Positions 26,128-35,452 of a DNA stretch of 64,000 nt are shown one piece after another. The translations under genes and the position numbers were made by a program. The notes under the pieces are model-generated. The model did not search any database, was not told where the DNA came from, and saw nothing but the letters and a program-made list of their open reading frames with translations. Positions within the stretch are counted from its first letter, which is position 1, and the number at the start of each line of letters is the position of its first letter. The DNA is from an uncultured Eubacteriales bacterium (lineage in GTDB: Bacteria > Bacillota > Clostridia > Oscillospirales > Acutalibacteraceae), in assembly GCA_934446475.1 (NCBI GenBank), contig CAKSEH010000004.1, positions 1-64,000 of the forward strand, read 5' to 3'.

Positions 26128-27275
26128 ATGTCTTTCCTTTCAAAAAAATCTATTATATCGTTTTTATCTGCTTTGACGGTTCCCTGAACAATTCCGTTTC
26201 TGCCGCCGCCTTTTACCTCAAACGAATTTTTAAACGCCTTAAAAAACGGCATAAGTACACCGTCGTCCCCGCAAACGGCAAATGAGTAAAATCCGCCGTT
26301 TTCGGAAAACACTGCGCTCAGCCGCCCTGTTTTTTTAAAGAGCATATCGGCTGAAAGCTGAAGTTCTTTCATATCAAATCCGTTTTCAAAATAATATCTT
26401 TTACTCATATCGGCAGATTCCGATATGCTTTTTATAAGCCTTACTTTCAGTTCCGAATTATTTTGCTTAAGCTCGGAAAGCTTATTTTCAAGGCGCAGGA
26501 CTGCCTCGGCAGTATCCTCGCACGGAGATGATGTAAGGTCCGATATTTTGCTTATATTAAGGAACTTATTTCGGTAATCTTTGAGTGCAAAGGAGCCGCA
26601 TTTGAGTATTATCCGTGTTCCGGATCTCATTTTTTGCGCAGACAACAGTTTTATAATGCCTATTTCACCGGTCGATTTAACGTGAGGAGCGCAACAGGCG
26701 CAAATATCGGTATCCTCTATGCGAACTATACGCACTCTGCCGTTTATTTCTTTTTTGCTTCGGTAGTTTAAAGAAGACAGCTCGTCCTCACTAGGATAAT
26801 AAGCCTTCACATTAAGATTTTGCCAGACCTTTTCATTTGCGGCGGTTTCAATAGTGTCAATCGTTTTTCTGTCAAGATAAGCGTTAAAATCGACAGTTGC
26901 AAAATCTTCTCCGAGATGAAAACCCACATTTTCAAGGCCGAAAAGCTTATTCGCTATCCCCGAAACAATATGCTCTCCCGTGTGGTTTTGCATAAATGAA
27001 AACCGCCTTTTGAAATCTATGCTGCAGTCAACTTCCAATGAAACGGGAACGGGCTCTTTTGAAAAATGATATATTTTACCGTCCTTAATTTTCGTATCAA
27101 ATATTTCTGCTAAGCCTATACTGCCCCTGTCACCGCTCTGTCCCCCTCCTTCGGGGAAAAAAGCGGTACGGTCGAGAACGGTTTTAAAAAAACCGTCCCC
27201 TGTTTTTTCGCAGGAAATAACAGAAGCTTTAAAGTTTTTGATATATGCGTCGGCGTCGTAAAGCTTTTCTGTCAC
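26124..27275 (-). CDS. AlaX-type alanyl-tRNA editing protein with DHHA1-like C-terminus
   Basis: Free-standing editing protein expected to hydrolyse mischarged Ser- or Gly-tRNA(Ala). The N-terminal half resembles the AlaRS editing region (LDRTAFFPEGGGQSGDRG), with zinc ligands in NHTGEHIV and in the CACCAPHV segment. The C-terminal ~130 residues contain a coiled coil and a DHHA1-like end (KGGGRNGIVQGTVK). It lacks the AlaRS aminoacylation domain, so at 383 residues it is an AlaX-L type. The GTG start overlaps the murC stop, and the stop overlaps prmA. Confidence 0.9.
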   Translation of the reverse strand: MTEKLYDADAYIKNFKASVISCEKTGDGFFKTVLDRTAFFPEGGGQSGDRGSIGLAEIFDTKIKDGKIYHFSKEPVPVSLEVDCSIDFKRRFSFMQNHTGEHIVSGIANKLFGLENVGFHLGEDFATVDFNAYLDRKTIDTIETAANEKVWQNLNVKAYYPSEDELSSLNYRSKKEINGRVRIVRIEDTDICACCAPHVKSTGEIGIIKLLSAQKMRSGTRIILKCGSFALKDYRNKFLNISKISDLTSSPCEDTAEAVLRLENKLSELKQNNSELKVRLIKSISESADMSKRYYFENGFDMKELQLSADMLFKKTGRLSAVFSENGGFYSFAVCGDDGVLMPFFKAFKNSFEVKGGGRNGIVQGTVKADKNDIIDFFERKDI

Positions 27276-28654
27276 TTTGCGTCACCGCACTTTTTCATTA
27301 TTATGTGCGCAGCCTTATATATATCGCCGCCGCCCATAGTTATGACAAGATCGCCGTCCCCTGCGGTTTCAATGACCTTATCGGCAATGTTTTCAAATCC
27401 GTCAACAATAACGGCATCGTTTAATTCTTTGGCGATATCTTCGGAAGAAATACCGTAAGTGTTCTTTTCTCTTGAACCCATTATAGGCGTTAATATAACC
27501 TTATCGGCAATTTTCAGAGCCTTAATAAAATCATTCTTTAAAAGTGCGGTTCTTGAAAATGTAAACGGCTGAAATACAACTATTACACGCTTATAATCAA
27601 GTTCTTTGGCTGCGGTAAGCGTAGCCGTTATTTCGGTTGGATGATGGGCATAATCATCCGCAAGCGTAAATCCATTATAATGGCCCAAGAACTCAAATCT
27701 TCTTCCTGCACCCGTGAATTTAAACACCGCATCGGCTATACCGTTTGCGTCAACCCCCATATCATAACAAACCGCAAATGATGCAAGGCCGTTTAAAACG
27801 TTATGCCTTCCGGGTATGTGCATTTGAAGATGCCCTAAAACTTCACCGTTTTTAACCACATCGAAACCAAATCCGAATTTTCCCTTGGTGATGTTTGCTG
27901 CGCTGTAATCGTTATTTTCCGAAAATCCGAATGTTATAACTTTCGAATCTATACCGTCAGCCGCCTGCCTTACAAGCTCATCGTCCCCGTTTATATAAGC
28001 GGTTTTCGACATACCGATAAACTTTGAAAAAGAGCGGGTTAAATTTTCCATTGTTTTAAAATAGTCGAGGTGGTCGTTATCGATATTTAAAAGAACGGAA
28101 ATATCGGGAGACATCTGTAAAAATGTATCAACAAACTCACAGGATTCGCAGACGAGCGTCTGTGAAGAACCGACCACGCCGTTTGAATTTACAAGCGGCA
28201 GTCTTCCCCCTATAACTGCGTTAGGTTCTCTCTTGTTTAAAAGGAGAATTTGTGTTATCATAGATGTAACGGTAGTCTTGCCGTGAGTTCCGCAAACTCC
28301 GATAACATTATCGTAATGCCTTGTAAGAGCGCCTAAAAGATGCGAACGCTCCATAGTGGGTATTCCCTGTTCCCTTGCAGCACAAAGCTCGGGATTGTCA
28401 TCGGATATCGCAGCGGAATATACGATAAGCTCGGCGCCGCTTATATTCTCCGCTTTATGTCCCATATAAACCTTTGCTCCGAGCGCTCTTACCCTGTTTA
28501 AAGGGTCGCTTTCATTATTATCGGAGCCTGAAAGCTCATATCCCTTTGAATGTAGAATTTCGGCAAGAGGACACATTCCGCTGCCGCCGATTCCTATCAT
28601 ATGAATTCTTTTAATGCCTTCGAGCACTCTGTCTTCCGGACGAAGTTCTTTCAT
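27272..28654 (-). CDS. murC: UDP-N-acetylmuramate--L-alanine ligase
   Basis: MurC adds L-alanine to UDP-MurNAc in the cytoplasmic stage of peptidoglycan synthesis. The N-terminal nucleotide-binding motif HMIGIGGSGMCPLAEILHSK, the ATP loop GVCGTHGKTTVTSM near residue 118 and the ligase element LNIDNDHLDYF are all present. At 460 residues it is full length. AGGAGAGG precedes the ATG. It heads the operon murC-alaX-prmA-prfB-PPTase and is divergent from cca. A -10-like TATAAT lies at 28692-28687 on the minus strand, with only a weak -35. Confidence 0.97.
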   Translation of the reverse strand: MKELRPEDRVLEGIKRIHMIGIGGSGMCPLAEILHSKGYELSGSDNNESDPLNRVRALGAKVYMGHKAENISGAELIVYSAAISDDNPELCAAREQGIPTMERSHLLGALTRHYDNVIGVCGTHGKTTVTSMITQILLLNKREPNAVIGGRLPLVNSNGVVGSSQTLVCESCEFVDTFLQMSPDISVLLNIDNDHLDYFKTMENLTRSFSKFIGMSKTAYINGDDELVRQAADGIDSKVITFGFSENNDYSAANITKGKFGFGFDVVKNGEVLGHLQMHIPGRHNVLNGLASFAVCYDMGVDANGIADAVFKFTGAGRRFEFLGHYNGFTLADDYAHHPTEITATLTAAKELDYKRVIVVFQPFTFSRTALLKNDFIKALKIADKVILTPIMGSREKNTYGISSEDIAKELNDAVIVDGFENIADKVIETAGDGDLVITMGGGDIYKAAHIIMKKCGDAK

Positions 28655-28742
28655 CTGATACCTCTCCTTACAGTATTATTCAATTTATTATACAACTTTT
28701 TTACCGAAAAATAAACCATTTTATTAAAAAGAGGCCGAAAAT

Positions 28743-29894
28743 ATGAAACTTTCTATAAGCAGCAATGCAAGTGTTGCAATAAAATCTCTCGAAAACAGAG
28801 GATTTGAAGCCTTTTTTGTCGGCGGATGCGTAAGAGATATGCTTATGGGGAAAATTCCGAGCGATTATGATATTACGACTAACGCTCTGCCACATCAAAT
28901 AAAGTCCTGCTTTGAAAATACGATCGACACAGGCTTATCCCACGGCACCGTAACAGCAATAGTAAACGGAGAACCGTTCGAAATAACGACCTACCGAACC
29001 GAAAGCGATTACAGCGATATGCGGCGTCCCGATAGTGTTAAATTTGTAAGAAACATCGAAGAAGACCTTGCTCGGCGTGATTTTACGGTAAACGCCGTAG
29101 CTTATAACGAAAAGAGCGGTTTTAAGGATCCTTTTTGCGGAATAAATGATATCGAAAGCGGCATTTTAAGGGCTGTGGGCGATCCCGAAAAGCGTTTCAG
29201 AGAGGATGCGCTCAGAATAATGCGTCTTTTCAGATTTGCGGCAACTCTTAATATGAAGACCGAAGAAAAAACAAAGACTGCCGCCGTTAAATGCGCCGAT
29301 GAGCTTAAATTTATAAGCTGTGAAAGAATATATTCGGAGCTTACAAAACTTGCCTGCGGTTCGGATGTTGAAAAAGCCGAGCCTTTATTTGAAAGCGGCA
29401 CTTTAAAGCCGTTTGGGATAGGTCCGCGCGAAAACCTTAAAAAAATTTCAAAACTTGCTAAAAGTTCCCACTTAAGACTGTATGCTCTTCTTTCGGACGC
29501 ATCGGAAGATAAATACAAAACGCTTGATATTTTAAAAGCAGAAAATGCCGCAAAAGAATACTTTAAACATATGGATATTATTTTGATCTCAAAAAAGGAC
29601 ACAAGAGCCGATATAAAACGAATTCTCGGTAAGGTGCCTTATGAAACGGTTTTGGAATGTGCCGAATATACCGAAAATATAAGATGTGAAAATGCGGAAT
29701 TTCTTAAATTTGAGGCAACGGACATAATAAACCGAAAAGAGCCTTATAAAATAAGTGACCTTGCGATTTCCGGCAATGATTTAAAAGCACTCGGATACAG
29801 CGGCGCACAGATAGGCGAAAAACTTAAAACACTTCTTGACAAAGTAATTGAGGACCCGAAACTTAACCGAAAAGATACTCTGCTTTCATTGTAA
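28743..29894 (+). CDS. cca: CCA tRNA nucleotidyltransferase
   Basis: Class II nucleotidyltransferase that adds or repairs the CCA end of tRNAs. The catalytic motif is FFVGGCVRDMLMGKIPSDYD, with metal-binding aspartates in the DYD triad, followed by ARRDFTVNAVAYN and the template-helix region EDALRIMRLFRF. At 383 residues it is close to the Bacillus enzyme and has no extra HD domain. The C-terminal tail (GYSGAQIGEKLKTLLDKVIE) is intact, so the gene is complete. A GAGG site precedes the ATG. It is followed by a strong terminator and dpaA. Poly(A) polymerase activity cannot be excluded from sequence alone. Confidence 0.93.
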   Translation: MKLSISSNASVAIKSLENRGFEAFFVGGCVRDMLMGKIPSDYDITTNALPHQIKSCFENTIDTGLSHGTVTAIVNGEPFEITTYRTESDYSDMRRPDSVKFVRNIEEDLARRDFTVNAVAYNEKSGFKDPFCGINDIESGILRAVGDPEKRFREDALRIMRLFRFAATLNMKTEEKTKTAAVKCADELKFISCERIYSELTKLACGSDVEKAEPLFESGTLKPFGIGPRENLKKISKLAKSSHLRLYALLSDASEDKYKTLDILKAENAAKEYFKHMDIILISKKDTRADIKRILGKVPYETVLECAEYTENIRCENAEFLKFEATDIINRKEPYKISDLAISGNDLKALGYSGAQIGEKLKTLLDKVIEDPKLNRKDTLLSL

Positions 29895-29906
29895 CGAAAG
29901 AACCGT

Positions 29907-29950
29907 AAATGCCATAGAATGTATCGTAAATACATTCTATGGCATTTTTT
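29907..29950 (+). terminator. Terminator after cca
   Basis: Perfect 17-nt arms (29907-29923 and 29931-29947) with a 7-nt loop and a T-run. The hairpin ends 17 nt before the dpaA start, so dpaAB may need readthrough or a promoter hidden in this short gap. Confidence 0.9.
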
Positions 29951-29966
29951 ATTTGGACTGGTGAAT

Positions 29967-30761
29967 ATGAAGAAAAATATATTGCTTATCGGCGGAGATA
30001 AGCGTATGAGAATTGCAGGCAAAGAGCTTTTACTTGAAGGATACGGCGTTTACACATACGGTTTGTATGAAAACGACGGCGACAACATTACGGATTTTGA
30101 TACGGCTGTACTTCCTGTCCCGGCAACGAGAGACAAAATCACCGTTGACTGTCCGCTTACCGGAAGGAAAATTCTGATAAGCGATATCGAAAAACTATGC
30201 TCCGGAAGAACCGTTTTAAGCGGCGGACTTGATTTAAAAGGCGCTCACTGCACCGATTATCTTAAAGACACTCCGTACAAAATTTTAAATGCCGTTCCGA
30301 CCGCCGAGGGAGCAATAGCCAAAGCGATAGAATGTTCCGATAGAACTCTTTGGCAAAGCAGGGTTTTAATTATCGGTTTCGGAAAGTGTTCAAGGGCGAT
30401 TTATGAAAGGCTCAGCGGATTTAAATGCGACATAACCGTTTCTGCAAGAAGTGAAAACGATATTGCCGAGCTCAATTCTCTTTTTGTAAAAAACATAAAA
30501 ACAAGCGAGGTAGATCGTATTGCGGGTGATTTTGATTTTATATTCAACACAGTTGACCTTGATATCATAAACGACTTACCTTCACTTAAAAACACTGTTT
30601 TAATAGATGTTTCAAGCAAAGGCTGTCTCGATTTTAACAAGGCAAACAGCCTCGGAATTGCCGCATACAAGCTACCCGGTATACCGGGCAAAACTGCGCC
30701 CGTAACGGCAGGTAAGACCCTTGCCCGTGTGCTTTCAACGCTAATCAGAAAAGGAGAATGA
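29967..30761 (+). CDS. dpaA: Dipicolinate synthase subunit A
   Basis: DpaA (SpoVFA), with DpaB, converts the diaminopimelate-pathway intermediate to dipicolinic acid in the mother cell, which loads the spore core. The protein of about 264 residues opens with NILLIGGDKRMRIAGKELL and has a second nucleotide-binding fold with VLIIGFGKCSRAIYERL near residue 133. The C-terminus carries YKLPGIPGKTAPVTAGKTLA, typical of SpoVFA. I start at ATG 29967 after CTGGTGAAT. A longer in-frame reading begins inside the terminator stem and is rejected. The stop overlaps the dpaB region. Confidence 0.93.
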   Translation: MKKNILLIGGDKRMRIAGKELLLEGYGVYTYGLYENDGDNITDFDTAVLPVPATRDKITVDCPLTGRKILISDIEKLCSGRTVLSGGLDLKGAHCTDYLKDTPYKILNAVPTAEGAIAKAIECSDRTLWQSRVLIIGFGKCSRAIYERLSGFKCDITVSARSENDIAELNSLFVKNIKTSEVDRIAGDFDFIFNTVDLDIINDLPSLKNTVLIDVSSKGCLDFNKANSLGIAAYKLPGIPGKTAPVTAGKTLARVLSTLIRKGE

Positions 30762-30763
30762 TA

Positions 30764-31360
30764 ATGGAAAATATAACTGTCGGTTATGCTTTTTGCGGCT
30801 CCTTTTGCACCGTTAAAAAATCACTTGACGCATTAAGGGAGCTTTCAAAGCTTAACATAAAAATTAAACCCATTATGTCGGATATAGTATACTCAACCGA
30901 TACAAGATTCATAAAGGCGCAAACGCTTAAAGACGAAGTTGAGGAAATCTGCGGAGAGCCTATAATACACAGCATTACCGGAGCGGAACCGATAGGACCC
31001 AAGAACCTTCTTGACATTATTGTTGTTGCTCCCTGCACCGGAAACACTCTTTCAAAAATAGCTCTCGGAATTACAGATACCCCTGTTACAATGGCGGTTA
31101 AAGCTCATCTTCGAAACAACAAACCCGTTGTTCTGGCAATTGCCACAAACGATGCTCTCGGCGCAACCGCAAAAAACATCGGTATCTTACACAACACAAA
31201 AAATATTTATTTCGTACCCTATACGCAAGATGACCCCATAGGCAAAAACAATTCCCTTGTGTGCGACTTTAAGCTGATCGAAAAAACCTGCGAAGAAGCT
31301 CTTAAAGGCAGACAGATTCAGCCGGTTATACTGGCTGCAGATAATCGAAACAATGCATAA
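30764..31360 (+). CDS. dpaB: Dipicolinate synthase subunit B
   Basis: DpaB (SpoVFB) is the flavoprotein-fold subunit of dipicolinate synthase. It shows VGYAFCGSFCTVKKSLDALR at the N-terminus, DIIVVAPCTGNTLSKIALGI near residue 85 and PVVLAIATNDALG. AAGGAG precedes ATG 30764 by eight bases; another ATG at 30758 is too close. The stop codon lies in the loop of the following terminator. Cluster I Clostridium species lack these genes and use EtfA instead, so their presence argues for another clostridial lineage. Confidence 0.94.
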   Translation: MENITVGYAFCGSFCTVKKSLDALRELSKLNIKIKPIMSDIVYSTDTRFIKAQTLKDEVEEICGEPIIHSITGAEPIGPKNLLDIIVVAPCTGNTLSKIALGITDTPVTMAVKAHLRNNKPVVLAIATNDALGATAKNIGILHNTKNIYFVPYTQDDPIGKNNSLVCDFKLIEKTCEEALKGRQIQPVILAADNRNNA

Positions 31361-31374
31361 AAGCATTGTTTTTG
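31348..31374 (+). terminator. Terminator overlapping the dpaB stop codon
   Basis: Arms 31348-31356 and 31363-31371 (9 nt, perfect) followed by a T-run. The TAA stop of dpaB lies in the loop. Confidence 0.75.
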
Positions 31375-31431
31375 TATCAAATCTGATATTAAATGCAAAT
31401 TTCCCCGAGAAATTCTATGGTAACATTTACA

Positions 31432-31487
31432 ATAAAACAACCCCGTCTGCATACAACAAAGTATTGCGGACGGGGGTTTGTTTTATT
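31432..31487. terminator. Long bidirectional hairpin between dpaB and the HAD gene
   Basis: Arms of about 24 nt (31432-31454 and 31461-31487) pair almost fully around a 6-nt loop, with a G/C core (CCCCGTC/GACGGGG) and A/T ends that give U-rich tails on both strands. It sits between convergent genes. The remaining ~100 nt up to 31584 hold nothing I can identify. Confidence 0.75.
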
Positions 31488-31584
31488 TAAATCGGAACAA
31501 CTCCTGCTTTGCTTGCAAGGAGCAAGGCTTGCGACTGATTTCAAGCCACGCAAAGGAGCGTTAGGTTATACGACTGTTATCAGG

Positions 31585-32274
31585 CTATTTTTTACAGAGT
31601 ATATCACTGATCTCAGCAAGGCTTCTAACCTCAAAACGGCTGTTATAAACAGGTTTTAATCCGTTCGGATTATACCAGCAGGTATCAATGCCTGAGTTTA
31701 CTCCGCCTAAAATATCGGAGGTTTGAGAGTCGCCTATTATGAGGATTTTTTCTCTGTCCTTTTCCGGACTGTTATTTACCACATAATCAAAATATTCCCT
31801 CTCGGGTTTTTGGTGACCTGCGTCCTCGGAAACAAAAACATAATCGAGAAATTTATCTATACCCGAGTCATTTATTCTTCTATGCTGAGTCATCGAAACA
31901 CCGTTTGTTGTGGCACAAACCGTATATCCGAAATCTTTAAGAGATTTTAAGAGCGGTAAGGCGCCGTCAATAAGATCGTGTCCGCAGGAAAGGGCTTTAA
32001 AATAATCCAAAGACATATCTTCGGGGTTCGCCTTCCCGTTTATTGCGGAGAGAAGTTCCGAAAAACGACCGGTAAAAATCTCTTTTTTTGCTATTTCACC
32101 CCGTTCGAATTTCTCCCACCATTTAAGATTTATAGAGGAATAAAGTCTTGCGGTGTCCTCATCGCAGGGAAGCTTATGCAGCTCCAATACTGATTTTATC
32201 GCACGGTTTTCGGACTTAAGAAAATCAAAAATAGTATTATCAAGGTCAAGATATAATGTTGAGTAATTCTTCAC
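31585..32274 (-). CDS. HAD-family nucleotidase (YjjG type)
   Basis: Cytoplasmic HAD hydrolase of 229 residues. Motif I is YLDLDNTIFDF (nucleophile first Asp), motif II is ATTNG, the Lys is in GHQKPEREYFDYV, and motif IV is LIIGDSQTSDILGG. The pattern with a WWEKFERGEI cap matches the YjjG subfamily, which removes phosphate from non-canonical pyrimidine nucleotides. The exact substrate is inferred. The GTG start overlaps the galU stop, so the two are coupled at the end of a six-gene operon. Confidence 0.88.
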   Translation of the reverse strand: MKNYSTLYLDLDNTIFDFLKSENRAIKSVLELHKLPCDEDTARLYSSINLKWWEKFERGEIAKKEIFTGRFSELLSAINGKANPEDMSLDYFKALSCGHDLIDGALPLLKSLKDFGYTVCATTNGVSMTQHRRINDSGIDKFLDYVFVSEDAGHQKPEREYFDYVVNNSPEKDREKILIIGDSQTSDILGGVNSGIDTCWYNPNGLKPVYNSRFEVRSLAEISDILCKK

Positions 32275-33140
32275 AGACTTTCTGACAACTCCTTGATATA
32301 TCGGCGGAAATCTTCGCCTATTTCCTCGTGGTTAAGTGCCACTTCCACATTTGCTTTTAAAATACCGAGCTTACTGCCCATATCGTAACGCTTACCCGAA
32401 AAGTCAACGCCTATCATACCGTCGTTTCTTGCAAGGTGAGCCATAGCGTCGGTAAGCTGAAGCTCGCCGCCTACACCGTACGGTATATTCTTTAGAATTT
32501 CAAATATTTTACTGTCAAGTACACATCTGCCGAGAACCGAAAAATTTGAAAATTTCTTATCAAGAGAAGGCTTTTCTATCATATCGCTTATGGCATAACA
32601 TTTATCTTCAAGAGGTTTAAGCTTCATTGAACTGTATTTTACTATCAGCTCGTCGCTCACTTCTTTTATTCCCACAACGCTCTTTGAATACCTCTCATAT
32701 GCACCGCAAAGCTCACCTATCGCAGGGGTCTTGCCTATTATGACATCGTCGCCGTACATAACAGCAAACGGCTCGTTGCCTACAAATTCCTCGGCTCTTA
32801 AAACAGCATCGCCGAGTCCTTTGGTCTCACGCTGTCTGATATAATATATGTTTGCAAGACAGGCTGTTTCTTTAAGCCTACTCAGCATCTCTGTGTTTCC
32901 ACGCTTTTCAAGCATATTCTCGAGTTCCGGAGAATGGTCAAAATGGTCTTCAATAATGCCTTTCCCCCTGTTTGTTATTATGAGGATATCCGTTATTCCT
33001 GCCGAAACAGCTTCCTCTACTATGTACTGAATTGCCGGTTTGTCAACTATAGGTAACATTTCCTTCGGGAGCGCTTTCGAGGCAGGCAAAACTCTCGTTC
33101 CCAGACCCGCCGCCGGAATAATAGCCTTTTTGATTTTCAT
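32271..33140 (-). CDS. galU: UTP--glucose-1-phosphate uridylyltransferase
   Basis: GalU makes UDP-glucose for cell-surface glycans. The nucleotide-binding motif is IIPAAGLGTRVLPASKALPK, with EMLPIVDKPAIQYIVEEAV and the later EKPS. About 289 residues, normal length. The start ATG 33140 has AAGGTG at ten bases; the in-frame GTG upstream touches that site. It lies between two zinc-ribbon membrane-protein genes and a HAD phosphatase, a setting that suggests envelope glycan work. Confidence 0.96.
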   Translation of the reverse strand: MKIKKAIIPAAGLGTRVLPASKALPKEMLPIVDKPAIQYIVEEAVSAGITDILIITNRGKGIIEDHFDHSPELENMLEKRGNTEMLSRLKETACLANIYYIRQRETKGLGDAVLRAEEFVGNEPFAVMYGDDVIIGKTPAIGELCGAYERYSKSVVGIKEVSDELIVKYSSMKLKPLEDKCYAISDMIEKPSLDKKFSNFSVLGRCVLDSKIFEILKNIPYGVGGELQLTDAMAHLARNDGMIGVDFSGKRYDMGSKLGILKANVEVALNHEEIGEDFRRYIKELSESL

Positions 33141-33164
33141 TTCGGCACACACCTTTTATAAATT

Positions 33165-33977
33165 TTAAAATAGATATGAAACAATTCTTGAAATCAGATT
33201 CACAATAATACTGTTTGCGAAAAATGCAAGGACAGCAAAACCCGCAGCCGTTCCGCCGACAGTCATCAATCCTATTTGTCGGTACTTATCTCCGGCATTT
33301 TTGATATTATAGTTTCTTATGGCGTCTATTATGTGCTTTTTATACGCATAAAGACTGAACATTCCGCCTAACACAAAAGACGCAACTGAGATAAACGATC
33401 TTAAGCCTTCAACAATATCGCCTTTGACCTGAGCAGAGGTTCTGATGGGAGGATCAAATTCAAAATCCTGCGAAAACTCGGAATATCCCCTTAACTGCGC
33501 TTCACCGACATAGTCGGCAAGCTGCTCGCCGTAACTCTGCGCATACAGTTCCGAGGTGCTTAAAGCATTTCCCTTTGCAACCGTAAGCATACCGCTTATA
33601 ACGATGCTCGCAGCTATAATGACCGCTCCGAGCTTATACATTTTCCTGTAAATAAACCAAAATCCGACGCCGCAAATACCGAAAAACAAACCGAGAATCG
33701 CTGCCGGCCAACACCATATAACTTTAGAACCCGATATCTCGGATTTTGAAAACTTAACGAGTAATTTAGGACTGTTTTTACCTATGAACGCCGCAGCGTC
33801 GTCGCACGAGACGCCGTCTATCTCGGGAAGAACAAAGTTACTGTATGCATATCCGAAATAAGGTGCTTTGCAGTTTGTATCGTTATCGTCGGACACCGAA
33901 AGCTTTGTGCCGCAATTTTTACAGTACTCGGCATTTTCATCGTTTTCGGCTTTGCATTCGGGACATATAATATTCAC
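33165..33977 (-). CDS. Zinc-ribbon membrane protein (DUF2628-like), paralogue of its neighbour
   Basis: A 270-residue protein with an N-terminal zinc ribbon (CPECKAENDENAEYCKNCG) followed by a linker and about four membrane helices. The conserved stretch FWFIYRKMYKLGAVI resembles DUF2628-type membrane proteins. It is clearly related to the upstream gene: both have GVS..(D/E)A.AF(I/V) and an IYRKMYKLGA or LSRKMYKLGA segment at matching positions, so they arose by tandem duplication. The GTG start follows AGGAGG. Function unknown; the ribbon probably faces the cytoplasm. Confidence 0.82.
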   Translation of the reverse strand: MNIICPECKAENDENAEYCKNCGTKLSVSDDNDTNCKAPYFGYAYSNFVLPEIDGVSCDDAAAFIGKNSPKLLVKFSKSEISGSKVIWCWPAAILGLFFGICGVGFWFIYRKMYKLGAVIIAASIVISGMLTVAKGNALSTSELYAQSYGEQLADYVGEAQLRGYSEFSQDFEFDPPIRTSAQVKGDIVEGLRSFISVASFVLGGMFSLYAYKKHIIDAIRNYNIKNAGDKYRQIGLMTVGGTAAGFAVLAFFANSIIVNLISRIVSYLF

Positions 33978-33995
33978 TGTAAATTCCTCCTAAAG

Positions 33996-34931
33996 TCAGA
34001 TGGCAAAATTTAAAATGATCGCAGGCAAATACTGCGTTATCAAAAAGCCCGCCGTCATAGCAATGATACTTACCCCGCCTTTACGGAGCATATCCGCAGA
34101 GATGTCATCGCTCTCCGTTTTGATTTTTTTGACGGTGGATATAACATAATTACGGTAAAATAAGTCGCCGAAAATTCCGCAAATAACCGAAAGAATAAGC
34201 TTTGCTGCCATTGCGGCAAAAAACGCCGCCAACGCTCCCTTGCTGAAACTCCCTATATTTTCGGAAAACGCCTGTGCCATTGCCTGATAAGAATTACCGC
34301 CCGACGAAACCGAAAACTGTTCAAATTCGGAAAGGAACGGAACGGTAAGCATCGAAAGAGCAACGGAAACCGCACATATAAGCGCTCCCAGTTTATACAT
34401 CTTTCTCGAAAGGAACCATACGCTCGGAAAAAGAAACGCTATCCAGTTCCAGGATGCCCGTTTGCCGTATTTCAAAGACGCAAACTTAGGGACATACCTG
34501 TTGGAATTTGTAAGCACAAACGCTCCTGCCTCTTTTGCACTGACACCGTCACCGAGGTCCATATCAGGCGGCATTCCGCCGAGAGCATCAACGGTGAACA
34601 TAACAGGTGGTCTTCCCGCACCGCAGGAAGGACAGCTCTGATTATTTATGTCATACATATTTCCGCACGAGGGGCATCTTATAACAACTGTTTTCGGCTG
34701 CCCTGCCTCTGCAGGGTTCTCTTTTGCCTCATTTTTTTCTTCGGAGGCGCTGTGCACCTTATCATACTGTTTATCCGTTCCGTGGAACTTTTCAAGTGCG
34801 CAATGACCCTCAGCGTTATAACAATCTCTGTGGTGAGGCGCTCCGCAAACAGGACAATAAACCACATCATCCTCTTCAAAAAGATATGCCCCGCAGCAAA
34901 CGCATTTATCTTTGTTATTTTCAAGGCTCAT
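33996..34931 (-). CDS. RING-like and zinc-ribbon membrane protein (DUF2628-like)
   Basis: A 311-residue protein with two metal-binding modules. The first is a RING-like domain of the prokaryotic type (CVCCGAYLFEEDDVVYCPVC, then GAPHHRDCY and CALEKFH). The second is a zinc ribbon (CPSCGNMYDINNQSCPSCG). An acidic linker joins them, and about four membrane helices follow, including WFLSRKMYKLGALI. It is the longer paralogue of the next gene. The start overlaps the Nudix stop by four bases. Prokaryotic RING domains of this type are of unknown function and are not shown to be ubiquitin ligases. Confidence 0.82.
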   Translation of the reverse strand: MSLENNKDKCVCCGAYLFEEDDVVYCPVCGAPHHRDCYNAEGHCALEKFHGTDKQYDKVHSASEEKNEAKENPAEAGQPKTVVIRCPSCGNMYDINNQSCPSCGAGRPPVMFTVDALGGMPPDMDLGDGVSAKEAGAFVLTNSNRYVPKFASLKYGKRASWNWIAFLFPSVWFLSRKMYKLGALICAVSVALSMLTVPFLSEFEQFSVSSGGNSYQAMAQAFSENIGSFSKGALAAFFAAMAAKLILSVICGIFGDLFYRNYVISTVKKIKTESDDISADMLRKGGVSIIAMTAGFLITQYLPAIILNFAI

Positions 34932-35452
34932 ACCAAGGCTCTCCTGTAATTTTCCGTTTTCTTAAGAACTCTGTCAAAATATTCCTTGCCGTAATTATGA
35001 AAATTTCCGGTTTCTATCATATTCTGAAGTTCTTGTTTTTTAACCCATTTAACCTCTGCCACTTCACTCTTCTGCAATGTAAGTTTATCCGAGTTTTCAT
35101 CGCAAGCGGTGATCCACACATCAAGAAGCGAATTGCGCCGTTTAATTCTTATCAGTTTTTCAAGTGTTTTAATGTCTCTTTTTATCCCGAGTTCTTCAAA
35201 AAGCTCTCTTCTTGCCGCTTCAAACGAGGTTTCTCCCGATATGGCGGCGCCGCCTGTCGCAGCCCACTCGCCCGGCATAAGCTTTTTGGTATCCGAACGG
35301 CGTTGTATCAGAAAATCTCCGGATTTAGATACGACCCATATATGAACGACAAGGTGATACTCACCCGATTTAAGCACGCATCTTCCTCTGAGTGTTGTTT
35401 TACCCGTAGGATTGCCGTTCTCATCAAGTACATCCCATTTTTCAAAGTTCAT
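34928..35452 (-). CDS. Nudix hydrolase (isopentenyl-diphosphate isomerase-like branch)
   Basis: A 174-residue Nudix protein. The Nudix box is complete: GGAAISGETSFEAARREL followed by FEELGI. The N-terminus (WDVLDENGNPTGKTTLRGRC, then GEYHLVVHIWVV) matches the subgroup often annotated as IPP isomerase-like or YfcD-like. The isomerase active-site cysteine is not evident, so I treat it as a nucleoside-diphosphate hydrolase of unknown substrate. It overlaps both neighbours by four bases. Confidence 0.9.
   Translation of the reverse strand: MNFEKWDVLDENGNPTGKTTLRGRCVLKSGEYHLVVHIWVVSKSGDFLIQRRSDTKKLMPGEWAATGGAAISGETSFEAARRELFEELGIKRDIKTLEKLIRIKRRNSLLDVWITACDENSDKLTLQKSEVAEVKWVKKQELQNMIETGNFHNYGKEYFDRVLKKTENYRRALV

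Noticed and set aside
29919..29966. An upstream start for dpaA inside the cca terminator
   Set aside because: The extra residues are encoded by the hairpin itself, and a proper ribosome site precedes the ATG at 29967.
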